DNA of 64,000 bases from an uncultured Nostoc sp. (lineage in GTDB: Bacteria; Cyanobacteriota; Cyanobacteriia; Cyanobacteriales; Nostocaceae): contig NZ_CALMFY010000236.1 of the NCBI RefSeq assembly GCF_937863485.1, positions 27,917-91,916 of the forward strand, in the 5' to 3' direction. Numbering within the stretch: position 1 is the stretch's first letter; every line of letters begins with the position of its first letter. Below are positions 22,107 through 31,515 of this stretch, piece after piece. The position numbers were made by a program, and so were the translations under genes. Under the pieces are notes generated by a model that was not told the DNA's origin, did not search any database, and saw only the letters and a program-made list of their open reading frames with translations.

Positions 22107-22679
22107 TTGATTGTGAGCGAAACCGTTGTTGTAATTGGTGGGACATCAGGTATGGGGCTGGCAACTGCACAGGTACTCAGCAGTGAAGGGTATCGCGTCA
22201 TCATTTCTGGTCGTTCTCAAGACACGATCAACAAGGCACTCTCTCAAGTTGCGGGGGACAGTACGGGATTTCCACTTGATTTCACAGATGCTGCCTCGGT
22301 TGCATCCTTCTTTGAGCAAGTGGGTTCTCTCGACCACTTAGCATTAGTTGGTAGCGGGAAAGCAGTGTGGGGCAATTTTCGTGATCTGAAACTAGAGGAT
22401 TTAAAAGTTGCATTCGACCAAAAATTTTACGGTTTTTTGCTATGTACTCAAGCGGCTCTAAGCAAACTTCGTGCTGATGGTTCGATCACGTTTGTCATCG
22501 GTGGTGCAAGCCGTTCAGCAATCCCCGGTACAACTGGGGTGGCTGCGGTGAATGGCGCAATTCAAGCAATGGCATTCACGATGGCAAAAGAGCTTGCTCC
22601 TCTACGTGTGAATATTCTCTCTCCTGGTCTGTTTGACACTCCGGTTTATGATCGTGCATACCAAGGATCTTCTTGTTGA
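22107..22679 (+). pseudogene. Short-chain dehydrogenase/reductase, C-terminally truncated
   Basis: VVVIGGTSGMGLATAQVLSSEGYRVIISGRS; NILSPGLFDTPVYDR then abrupt end. Confidence 0.7.
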
Positions 22680-23191
22680 ATCAATTTGACAAAAACAAAT
22701 TCCCTACCGTTGATTAGTAAACCAAAAGTCGGTTGTGCAGGATTTGGACGATCAAGCATATAAGCTAGTGCTTGAGGTAGGGCTGTCATCACATCAAATT
22801 TACTGCTTTTAGATTCAATCGCAAGTACCCAAAAACGTTTTTGGATGACAAGAACATCAATGTTTCCTTTAACGATAAAGCTCTCGTCTTCAGCAGAAAT
22901 CTCAACAGAAGTCTCAGTTTCAATCTCAAAAGGAAGTTGATAAAACCCAGCTAAATCGAGTAAAGGAGACAGCACTACCATCTTTACCGCCTCTTCTGAC
23001 ATCAGACGGTGCTTATTCAAGTTTAAATAGTTGCTTTTGACTCGCGCGATCGCTTGCTTTTCACCATCAGTCAGAGTTGGTAAATTTTCTGTCCATTCTG
23101 TAAAAAAGCTGGTGTCTGTAGCAAGTTCCAAACCAAATTTTTCTTCTAATTCGTAAAGACTGATGTCTCTAGCTGGGATTTTTTGAACCAT
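22646..23191 (-). pseudogene. HSDR_N-like (type I restriction subunit R N-terminal-like) protein, C-terminally truncated
   Basis: GNIDVLVIQKRFWVLAIESKSSKFDVMTALPQALAYML; ends abruptly at QQEDPWYARS inside the convergent SDR gene. Confidence 0.55.
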
Positions 23192-23194
23192 AAT

Positions 23195-24091
23195 CTAAAA
23201 CCTTGAATAGCATTGCCATGCCAACTTTGCTGCACCCACTATTCCAGCAAAATTGCCTAACTCGGCTGGCAAAATTTGTAAACCTTCTCGTGATAAAGGC
23301 TGCACTCGCTTCTCAATTTCTGCCTTCACTGCTGGGAAGAAAAACTCAAAGCTGCCACTGATCCCACCACCAATGACGATCGCTTGCGGTGTGAGGACAT
23401 AAATCAAACTTGTCAAACCAATTCCTAAATTCTTACCATATTCTTCCCAAAAAGTCAATGCTGTGGGATCTCCTTGTTGGGCAAGAAAACCCAATTCCGC
23501 GGGTTCCTTGAGAGTGCGGCGGCGAATTGCAGTCACACAGGCATATTGTTCCAAAGAGCCTTGATTGCCACTATTACAAATTGGCCCATCTGGGTTGAAT
23601 GAAATTAAACCCAATTCTCCGGCGGCTCCTTGATGTCCAACAAATAGTTTGCCATCTAGGATAATTGCGCCACCAACCCCAGTTCCTAAAGTGAGCAGAA
23701 TCAGATTTTGAAAGTGGCGACCGGCTCCCAGCCAAGCTTCTCCCAAAAGAGCGCAATTAGCATCGTTAGCGATCGCAGTAGGTTTGCCAGTTTTAGCTTC
23801 TAGCCAGTCTGCTAAAGGCACATCGCGCCATCCAGGCAAGTTAATCGCGATTTTGGCAATGCGTCCAGTTGCATCAGATGGGCCAGGAGTCCCAATACCA
23901 ATAGCAACAGTTTGATTATCTGGATCAATTTGGGCGATCGCATCTACAATCACCGCCAGCACAGCCTCTGGTGTTGTTGGTTGGGGAGCTGTCACAGTCA
24001 AAGATTGCAGACAAGTACCATCAGCTGCAAAACGTCCCAGCTTAATTGCTGTTCCCCCCACATCAATACCAATTACTTGAGAACTCACCAC
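23195..24091 (-). CDS. ROK family protein / glucokinase-like
   Basis: IGIDVGGTAIKLGRF; LGTGVGGAIILDGKL; VIGGGIS. Confidence 0.88.
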   Translation of the reverse strand: MVSSQVIGIDVGGTAIKLGRFAADGTCLQSLTVTAPQPTTPEAVLAVIVDAIAQIDPDNQTVAIGIGTPGPSDATGRIAKIAINLPGWRDVPLADWLEAKTGKPTAIANDANCALLGEAWLGAGRHFQNLILLTLGTGVGGAIILDGKLFVGHQGAAGELGLISFNPDGPICNSGNQGSLEQYACVTAIRRRTLKEPAELGFLAQQGDPTALTFWEEYGKNLGIGLTSLIYVLTPQAIVIGGGISGSFEFFFPAVKAEIEKRVQPLSREGLQILPAELGNFAGIVGAAKLAWQCYSRF

Positions 24092-24439
24092 TTTAAAATC
24101 CTCACACCAAGCCGCAAATTTTCGACTTTAACAAGCATCGTAGTACAGCTTTGCACAAGTTCGTAGCAAATAAAATAGCCACCAAGCAAACCTTCGCGTA
24201 CCCTCTGCGCTTACCTCTGCGTTTAAATTTCAACCCTCAATTCGCCACTATTTTCTGCAAATCTGTACTTAGGGTCTTAGGGCGAAAAAATTCTAGATTT
24301 TCTGTCTAATTAAGTGCGAGTCGTTTTCATCGCCTATTTGTTCGCGCAGCGTCTCCCCTTTTCCCAAAGGGAGAGGCTAGCGTTAAGGGAGAAGACACCG
24401 GGCTTTCAACTCCGATCTCTGTGACTGGCATCCCCACAT

Positions 24440-24613
24440 CTAGAAGGAGTGGGCTTTCTGCTCTAATAACTGTAAATTAGCAACAGTCGTGGTCCGAAAA
24501 CTCGATTGCTCCTGCCAAGCTGTAATTGGCGCACCTCGTAAAATACCAGCAAGGGCAACGGAAAGGATAAACCCGCCAGTAGCGGCAGCAATTAACGTTA
24601 GGTTATCTTTCAT
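24440..24613 (-). CDS. Small single-pass membrane protein, 57 aa (not in supplied ORF track)
   Basis: MKDNLTLIAAATGGFILSVALAGILRGAPITAWQEQSSFRTTTVANLQLLEQKAHSF*. Confidence 0.5.
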   Translation of the reverse strand: MKDNLTLIAAATGGFILSVALAGILRGAPITAWQEQSSFRTTTVANLQLLEQKAHSF

Positions 24614-24685
24614 ACAAATCTCTCTATTGTTATTTGTAATTTGTCAATGGTTTTTTGCTATTATCCACTGACCATTGACTAGTGA

Positions 24686-25606
24686 TTAGTTTCGGATTCT
24701 ATTTTCTCTCCGTAAACGAGGATTGACAAATTCGTTTAACCCTTCACCAAGTAGTGATAACCCTACCACCATGCATGTCATCGTTAAACCGGGGAAAAGC
24801 GTAGTCCACCAAATGCCAGTAGGTAAAGCTTCTAGAGCTTGTTTTAAATCATGTCCCCATTCTGCCACTTCTTCGGGAAGTCCTAGCCCCAAAAAACCCA
24901 AACCGCCCAACACCAAAATCGCATCAGCGGCGTTGAGTGTGAATAGGACGGGTACGCTTTGAATGACGTTGAAAAACAGATAACGAGAAAGCACAACCCA
25001 AGTGGAAGCGCCCATTGCTTGAGCAGCTTCGATGAAGACTTCAGTTTTCACGCTCACGGTGTGGTTGCGAACAACGCGGTAATATTGGGGGATGTAGGCA
25101 ATGCTAATAGCGATCGCTGCATTTAATATCCCACGCCCCACCACAAACGCCAGTGTCACAGACAGCAGTAGTCCCGGTAGGGTGTAGATGCTATCCATAA
25201 TGAACAGCAACACTTTATCCAATTTACCGCCGAGATAACCACTCAGCATCCCCAAAGGTACACCGATAATCATACTCAGCCCTGTTGCCAAAATTACCAC
25301 CTGCAAAGCAGCTTGAGCGCCGAACAATGTCCGGGAGAACACATCATAGCCCAGGCGACTAGTACCAAACCAATGTTTAGCTGAGGGTGGCTCGTGAATT
25401 GGATTAGAGAGAAAATCTTTGGGGTTTTGCAGCCATCCCCAAGCCTGGAATACGGGAGCGAAGAATGCCAGGAAGATGAAAAATAGGGTAATGGCTAACC
25501 CGATGAGCATGAGTTTCTGAGAAAGATTGGGACTTTTGGCAAACTGTAAAAATGTCGGTAGCCGCCGTTTTGTAATGGCCATAAAGCGATCGCCTGGATC
25601 AAGCAA
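24686..25606 (-). CDS. ABC transporter permease (DppC/OppC-like)
   Basis: HWFGTSRLGYDVFSRTLFGAQAAL; EAAQAMGAS; LGLGLPEEVAEWG. Confidence 0.9.
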   Translation of the reverse strand: MLDPGDRFMAITKRRLPTFLQFAKSPNLSQKLMLIGLAITLFFIFLAFFAPVFQAWGWLQNPKDFLSNPIHEPPSAKHWFGTSRLGYDVFSRTLFGAQAALQVVILATGLSMIIGVPLGMLSGYLGGKLDKVLLFIMDSIYTLPGLLLSVTLAFVVGRGILNAAIAISIAYIPQYYRVVRNHTVSVKTEVFIEAAQAMGASTWVVLSRYLFFNVIQSVPVLFTLNAADAILVLGGLGFLGLGLPEEVAEWGHDLKQALEALPTGIWWTTLFPGLTMTCMVVGLSLLGEGLNEFVNPRLRRENRIRN

Positions 25607-25809
25607 GATACGCTGACCATTTTACATATCAGATTGGGGATTGAGTAAACATCCTGGATAAAAGTCCAATTTCTTGAGTGGTGGTTACAGAGCTAGACTG
25701 AGTAAGAGGTGAGATTATGCCTTATTTTTGCTAGAGATAAATTACCAGCCAGTGTTACCGCAAAGGTTAATCATTTCCAGTAGAGAAAGACCAAGTTAAT
25801 GGAGGAATT

Positions 25810-26049
25810 ATGAACGCTTATAAAAAATACATCACTATCACAGATCCAAGTCAATTAATATTATCTAATTTACCTTTTCCGGTCGGACAGAGAGTAGAAA
25901 TAATTATATTAGCTGAGGATAACCCAAGAGCGGAAATCAGTAAAAAGCTGAAAGATTTATTTGAAAAAACACAGTCTTTACCAGGAGTGCAAGATATTAC
26001 AGAAGCAGAAATTGAAGCAGAAATTGAAGCTTACAAACGCGGAGAATGA
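25810..26049 (+). CDS. Putative antitoxin of a PIN-type toxin-antitoxin pair
   Basis: 79-aa protein, 4-bp overlap with downstream PIN gene. Confidence 0.65.
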   Translation: MNAYKKYITITDPSQLILSNLPFPVGQRVEIIILAEDNPRAEISKKLKDLFEKTQSLPGVQDITEAEIEAEIEAYKRGE

Positions 26050-26459
26050 AAGTTGTTATTGATACTAATATTTTAGTTTCTGCTGTCCTTAAGGGTAGAG
26101 TCCCAAGGGATGTTCTTCAGTTTATTTTTGATAATCCTGATTGGCAATGGATAGCTTCTGAAGAAATTGTTGTGGAATATAAGGAGGTATTAAGTCGCAG
26201 AAAGTTTAAGTTGACGGATGAAGTGATATGTGAATGGGTTGAAATTATCGATACATTTATAATACTAATTGATGTCAATTTGGAAGTTTATTTTCCCACA
26301 GATAGAAAAGATGAAAAGTTTCTAGCTTGTGCTATGGCAGCAGAAGCAGATTTTTTCATTACGGGTGATTCTGATTTTAATCAGGTGCAAACCTTGGTAA
26401 ATACAACGATTATTTCTGTCTCTTTATTTAACAGGTTAGTTTGCGATGTAGGGGAGTGA
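26046..26459 (+). CDS. PIN-domain toxin (putative RNase)
   Basis: KVVIDTNILVSAVLKGRVPRDVLQFI; FLACAMAAEADFFITGDSDF. Confidence 0.85.
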   Translation: MKVVIDTNILVSAVLKGRVPRDVLQFIFDNPDWQWIASEEIVVEYKEVLSRRKFKLTDEVICEWVEIIDTFIILIDVNLEVYFPTDRKDEKFLACAMAAEADFFITGDSDFNQVQTLVNTTIISVSLFNRLVCDVGE

Positions 26460-26505
26460 GTATTGGACATTACTAACTGTCCCCCATTCCCCACTCCCCA
26501 TTCTC

Positions 26506-27876
26506 TTACAGATTGCTCTCAATCAACTGGCGGTATTCGCTCTTTTGCTTGACACCTTTGACTTCCTTGACCAGTTCTTTATTTTTGAACAATTGAACAG
26601 TTGGCGTTCCTGTCACACCAGCATTTTCAGCAATATCTCGGTCTTTGTCGATGTCAATTTCCACAAAGTGAATTTTGCTGTCAAATTCATCCACCACTTT
26701 ATTTAAAATTGGCTTCAGGGTATGACAAGGGCCGCAACCAGGAGAGACGTATTTAACAAGAATTAAGCGATCGCTTTCATGGAACAATTTCCGTAAGGCA
26801 TAACCTCCCTCATGGCGTGTCGCATTCAAATTAAATCCAGCTTCTTCCTCGGCTTCAGTCTTTTTGGCTGGCTGATGTTCTAATTCATTATCTGCTGTTT
26901 CTGCCTGTTGATGGAATTCTTGAATTAAGCCAGTAAATGACAACCAGCGTTCTGCCAACATCGCCGCCATACAGCCAGTACCCGCAGCCGTAATTGCTTG
27001 CCGAAACTCATGATCTTGCACGTCACCAGCAGCAAAAACGCCCTCTACACTGGTTTCCACTGTACCGTGCTTAGTGACAACGTAACCGATTTCATCCAGT
27101 TCTAACTGACCTTTAAATAGAGAGGTATTGGGACTGTGACCAACGGCGTAGAATAAACCCTTAGCGTGCAGTTTGCTCTCTTCACCAGTTTTGGTATTGC
27201 GGACTTTCACCCCATCCATATGACCGTTACCGAAGATATCCACGGCTTCTGTGTTCCAATGCACCTGGATTTTTGGGTTGCTCAAAACTCTGTCTTGCAT
27301 GGCTTTAGAAGCCCGCATTTTATCGGTGCGTACCAACATATTTACCTTAGAGCCGTATTTTGTGAGGTAAATTGACTCTTCCGCCGCCGAGTCGCCAGCA
27401 CCAATTACAGCCAATTCTGCGCCGTGAAAAATTGGTGTTGCACCATCGCAAATTGCACAAGCGGAGATACCCCGACTCCAAAATTCATGTTCGTTGGGTA
27501 AACCCAAACGCTTTGCTGTTGCGCCAGTAGCAATGACGATGCTATTGGTTTTTATTTCTCTTTCTTGCGATCGCACTGTAAAAGGACGCTGACTCAAGTC
27601 AACTGATATAACATCTTCAGTATATAGTTCAGCCCCCCAGCGCTCCGCCTGCGCCTTCATCTGATCCATCAGTTCCGGCCCGGTAATCCCTTGGGGAAAC
27701 CCTGGAAAGTTCTCAACTTCCGTCGTTGTCATTAGTTGCCCACCAGGCAAACCCCCGGCTTGGAAACCTTCAAATACAACGGGTTTCAGGTTAGCGCGTC
27801 CGGCATAGATGGCGGCTGTGTACCCTGCTGGGCCTGAACCGATAACTACTAAGTTTTCTACTGTGGGGTTAGTCAT
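26506..27876 (-). CDS. trxB: NADPH-thioredoxin reductase with C-terminal thioredoxin domain (NTRC)
   Basis: [27 protein letters not shown]-terminal CGPC thioredoxin motif. Confidence 0.93.
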   Translation of the reverse strand: MTNPTVENLVVIGSGPAGYTAAIYAGRANLKPVVFEGFQAGGLPGGQLMTTTEVENFPGFPQGITGPELMDQMKAQAERWGAELYTEDVISVDLSQRPFTVRSQEREIKTNSIVIATGATAKRLGLPNEHEFWSRGISACAICDGATPIFHGAELAVIGAGDSAAEESIYLTKYGSKVNMLVRTDKMRASKAMQDRVLSNPKIQVHWNTEAVDIFGNGHMDGVKVRNTKTGEESKLHAKGLFYAVGHSPNTSLFKGQLELDEIGYVVTKHGTVETSVEGVFAAGDVQDHEFRQAITAAGTGCMAAMLAERWLSFTGLIQEFHQQAETADNELEHQPAKKTEAEEEAGFNLNATRHEGGYALRKLFHESDRLILVKYVSPGCGPCHTLKPILNKVVDEFDSKIHFVEIDIDKDRDIAENAGVTGTPTVQLFKNKELVKEVKGVKQKSEYRQLIESNL

Positions 27877-27930
27877 GATATTTATATGAACTCATAACGA
27901 CTACGGTTAATATAGCATAACAAACCGCTA

Positions 27931-28189
27931 TTGGCTACGCCAGATGGTAAGCGATCGCAAAATGCCTACGGTACTATGCGGTTCGAGGAAATTGGCGCTC
28001 GTCTAATTACCTTCTTGAAGAACTGGGTAATGTCGCGCAAGCTAGGACATATAACTGGTTTTAGTGTCGGGTTTATCCTGCCGAGTATAGAAGAGGACAA
28101 CTCGGAAAAAGAAACCTGCGATGCCTGATGTGTCTTTTGTTCGCGCTGACCTGAATAAAGCACTCTCACAAATGAAATCGAGAATCTAG
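27931..28189 (+). pseudogene. Uma2-family (DUF820) nuclease remnant, frameshifted
   Basis: RFEEIGARLITFLKNWVMSRKLGHITGFSVGFILPS, then in another frame MPDVSFVRADLNKALSQM. Confidence 0.5.
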
Positions 28190-28357
28190 CCCTTGGGTCT
28201 ATATCAGGGGCTTATTAATGTTTGTGCCATTTGGGATGCAAGGATTGTGTAACCGCATCTCGCCAAACTTTTTTTCTCAAGGTGATAGGAAAGCGATCGC
28301 AGGTGGGTAAGTTACATCTAGAACACCCAAGCACTTCCTACCCCCTGGAAAACACTT

Positions 28358-28894
28358 ATGAAAACTGAATTAAAAGCCAAATTTCTCCAACACATCCTCG
28401 CCAAGAAGAAGGGAGATGAGGGTTTTACACTTATTGAATTACTAGTAGTAATTATTATCATCGGTATTTTGTCTGCGATCGCCCTACCTTCTTTCTTGAA
28501 CCAAGCTAACAAAGCTAAACAATCTGAAGCTAAAACCTATGTAGGTTCTTTGAATAAAGGTCAACAAGCTTACTTTACAGAAAGAGGTTCCTTTGGCGCT
28601 CTTGCTGATTTAGGAGTTGGTATTAAATCACAAACTGTTAACTATACATATTCGAGTGTTGCTCAAAGTGGTACCGGCACAGCCGCGACTGCATACTCCA
28701 ACTCTTCTTTAACAGGAACTAGTAACGTAATTAGAAACTATAGCGGTAAAGTTTCCCTACTTACAGAAGGATCAAGCAGTGATGCAACTAGTATTGCCAT
28801 TCTTTGTGAAACTACTACTGTTGCTGGAGCCGCTCTAGAACCCACTGATGGTCGAACCTGTGCTAGTGGTTCTACCGCGGTAGGTAGTAGATAA
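28358..28894 (+). CDS. Type IV pilin-like protein
   Basis: Prepilin motif DEG|FTLIELLVVIIIIGILSAIALPSFLNQANKAKQSEA. Confidence 0.93.
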   Translation: MKTELKAKFLQHILAKKKGDEGFTLIELLVVIIIIGILSAIALPSFLNQANKAKQSEAKTYVGSLNKGQQAYFTERGSFGALADLGVGIKSQTVNYTYSSVAQSGTGTAATAYSNSSLTGTSNVIRNYSGKVSLLTEGSSSDATSIAILCETTTVAGAALEPTDGRTCASGSTAVGSR

Positions 28895-29030
28895 GTAATT
28901 AAGCAATCAAATAATCAGGAATGAGGATTGCATAAAAACCCAAAAGTTGAATTGAGAAAGTTAAAGCTGCTAATTTAAATCAACTTTAAAAGAGGTTAAC
29001 GTATAATATCTTCATTCTCACCCCAAAAAA

Positions 29031-29058
29031 GTAGAGAAGTTCTATAGAACTTCTCTAC
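29031..29058. promoter_or_regulatory. Perfect 28-bp palindrome between pilin and OGT-like gene
   Basis: GTAGAGAAGTTCTATAGAACTTCTCTAC. Confidence 0.7.
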
Positions 29059-29096
29059 AATAGTTGTTATTCATTATTCACTTTTATTACTATCAA

Positions 29097-31268
29097 ATGC
29101 TACAAGATACACAACCAAAAGATTATGCTCAGGCTATTCAATATTATGAAAATGCTATTGAAACAAAACCTGATGTTAAATCTCATTATTGGCATTTAGG
29201 ATTATATTTTTTACTGCAAGGTAAAGAGCAAGAAGCACAATTAACTTGGTTAATGGGTGTTGGAGAGGTAAATGAGGAAGAAAATCAAGATTCTATAGCA
29301 GAATTAAGTCAAGTTTTATTCCAAGAAATTCAGAAACAACTAAAATCAGAAAAATATCAACAAGCATGGATTATTAGTCAGCATTTGCGAGAAGTTAATC
29401 CTTACCATATTAATAATTTACTATTAAATTTATATTTATCACTCGAAATAGAGTTATTAAATCAAGAATATTTTGAGCAGCTAAATTTGACTCACGTGCT
29501 ACAAGAAATAGATATATCACCGGATATAGAAATTTTTTCCCAAGTGCTTTATAAACTTATAGAGTTTCCTTCATTTCATAGTTTAACTTTAGATTTTTCT
29601 AAAACTATTCTGGCATCGTTAAAAAATCTCAATGATTTTAACTATGTGATGGCATCTGTATCAGTAAAGTTAGAATATGCTTTCAGGAATTCCCATTTTG
29701 CTGCTCAGTTATTGGAAACTTATATAGATTTAGATCCTGATGATCGAGAGCTTTTAATTCGTTTAGCTTTCTGTTATCAAGTTACAGGTCAGCATTTTAA
29801 GGGTATTAATACAGCTAAAAAACTACTATCTTCATCTGAGAATTTAGCTGATAAAGTTTTTTATAATCATTTGTTAATTAGAGGGTTATTAATATCAGCA
29901 GGAGCTTGGGAAGAAGCTTGTTTAGCAATAGAAGAGCAAAAAACTTTAATACTATCTCTGATAAAAGAATCTTTAAAAATACCGGAAAATGGTGTAATTC
30001 TGAGGATTTACACTTCTATGTATTTCTTTCCATGTATAGTAGATACTCCTCAAATCATCAGACCAATACAAAATAAACTAATGGATTTATGTTTGAAAAA
30101 TTTTGAGCTTAACCTTGGAGAAAAAATTAATCAGTATCGTTATCAAGAAATTTATCCAAAAACAAGTAAAAAGATTCTAAAGATAGGTTATCTTTCCCAT
30201 TGCTTAGGACAACATTCTGTAGGTTGGATTTCTCGTTGGTTATTTAAATATCATAATAAAGATAACTTTCAAATTTATTCATACATTATTAATCCTCGTG
30301 TAAGTGATAGCTTACAGCAATTTTTTATTGAATATTCTCATCAAGCTCATAGTATTCAATCAACAGGTAGTATATTGCAATTAGCTGAACAAATTCGTCA
30401 AGATGAAATTGATATATTAGTTGATTTAGATAGTATTACTATCGATTTGGTTTGTGAAGTACTTGTTGTAAAACCTGCCCCTATTCAAGTTACTTGGTTG
30501 GGCTGGGATGCTTCTGGTTTACCCTCTATTGATTACTTTATTGCAGATCCCTACGTATTACCAGAAGAAAGTCAAACCTATTACAGCGAAAAAATTTGGC
30601 GATTACCAGAAACCTATGTTGCTGTAGATGGTTTTGAAGTCCAAACTCCGACATTAAGACGAGAACAAATTGATATTCCTGCGGATGGAATTATATATTT
30701 TGTTGGACAAAAGGACTATAAGCGTCATTTAGAAAATACGAGATTACAATTGAGAATAATAAAGCAAGTTCCTAATAGTTATTTATTAGTAAAAGGTTTT
30801 AGTGATTTAGCAGCTTGCCAAAAATTTTATGAAACCTTAGCTATAGAAGAAGGAGTAGATACTAAACAGTTGCGCTTTATCGGTCAAGATCCTAATGAGC
30901 TAATTCATAGAGCAAATTTAGCGATCGCTGATATAGTTTTAGATACCTATCCTTATAATGGTGCAACTACTACTTTAGAGACGTTATGGCTTGGTATTCC
31001 CTTAGTGACAAGGGTAGGGCAACAATTTGCTGCTCGCAATAGTTATACCATGATGATTAATGCGGGAATTACAGAGGGCATTGCTTGGACAGATGAAGAG
31101 TATGTAGACTGGGGAGTGAGTTTGGGTAAAGATGAGAAACTCAGACAGGAAGTTTCTTGGAAATTAAGACAAGGAAGAAAAAATGCACCTTTATGGAATG
31201 CGGAAAAATTTACCCGTGATATGGAGCAAGCTTATCAACAGATGTGGCAAAGGTATGTTGATAGTTAA
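29097..31268 (+). CDS. TPR / SPINDLY (O-GlcNAc transferase-like) glycosyltransferase
   Basis: IGYLSHCLGQHSVGWISRWL; DILVDLDSIT; PIQVTWLGWDASGLPSIDYFIADPYVLP; DTYPYNGATTTLETLWLGIPLVT. Confidence 0.85.
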   Translation: MLQDTQPKDYAQAIQYYENAIETKPDVKSHYWHLGLYFLLQGKEQEAQLTWLMGVGEVNEEENQDSIAELSQVLFQEIQKQLKSEKYQQAWIISQHLREVNPYHINNLLLNLYLSLEIELLNQEYFEQLNLTHVLQEIDISPDIEIFSQVLYKLIEFPSFHSLTLDFSKTILASLKNLNDFNYVMASVSVKLEYAFRNSHFAAQLLETYIDLDPDDRELLIRLAFCYQVTGQHFKGINTAKKLLSSSENLADKVFYNHLLIRGLLISAGAWEEACLAIEEQKTLILSLIKESLKIPENGVILRIYTSMYFFPCIVDTPQIIRPIQNKLMDLCLKNFELNLGEKINQYRYQEIYPKTSKKILKIGYLSHCLGQHSVGWISRWLFKYHNKDNFQIYSYIINPRVSDSLQQFFIEYSHQAHSIQSTGSILQLAEQIRQDEIDILVDLDSITIDLVCEVLVVKPAPIQVTWLGWDASGLPSIDYFIADPYVLPEESQTYYSEKIWRLPETYVAVDGFEVQTPTLRREQIDIPADGIIYFVGQKDYKRHLENTRLQLRIIKQVPNSYLLVKGFSDLAACQKFYETLAIEEGVDTKQLRFIGQDPNELIHRANLAIADIVLDTYPYNGATTTLETLWLGIPLVTRVGQQFAARNSYTMMINAGITEGIAWTDEEYVDWGVSLGKDEKLRQEVSWKLRQGRKNAPLWNAEKFTRDMEQAYQQMWQRYVDS

Positions 31269-31311
31269 TTGGCTCTTTAGAGGATGTTTGTCAAGTCTTA
31301 AAGTATACTAA

Positions 31312-31402
31312 AAAACCCCTCTCCAAACCTCTCCCCGAAACGGAGAGAGGCTTTGAATCTTACTCCCCTTCCCTTGTAGGGAAGGGGCTGGGGGTTAGGT
31401 CT
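31312..31402. repeat. Intergenic repeat with GGGAAGGGG hairpin
   Basis: GAGAGAGGCTTTGAATCTTACTCCCCTTCCCTTGTAGGGAAGGGGCTGGGGGTTAGGTCT; inverted related copy at 63646-63703. Confidence 0.7.
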
Positions 31403-31515
31403 GTATTGGACTCAACTGAGAAGCGCTACAGGCAAAACAACCCATGTATAAATTCTTAAGTCCGTAGTGAGGACTAAAGTCCTCCTCTGTAATTACAAAT
31501 TTAAGCACTGAAGTG

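Noticed and set aside
24340-24420. Possible regulatory hairpin (CTCCCCTTTTCCCAAAGGGAGAGGC)
   Set aside because: Resembles common dispersed cyanobacterial repeat modules; no specific function supportable.
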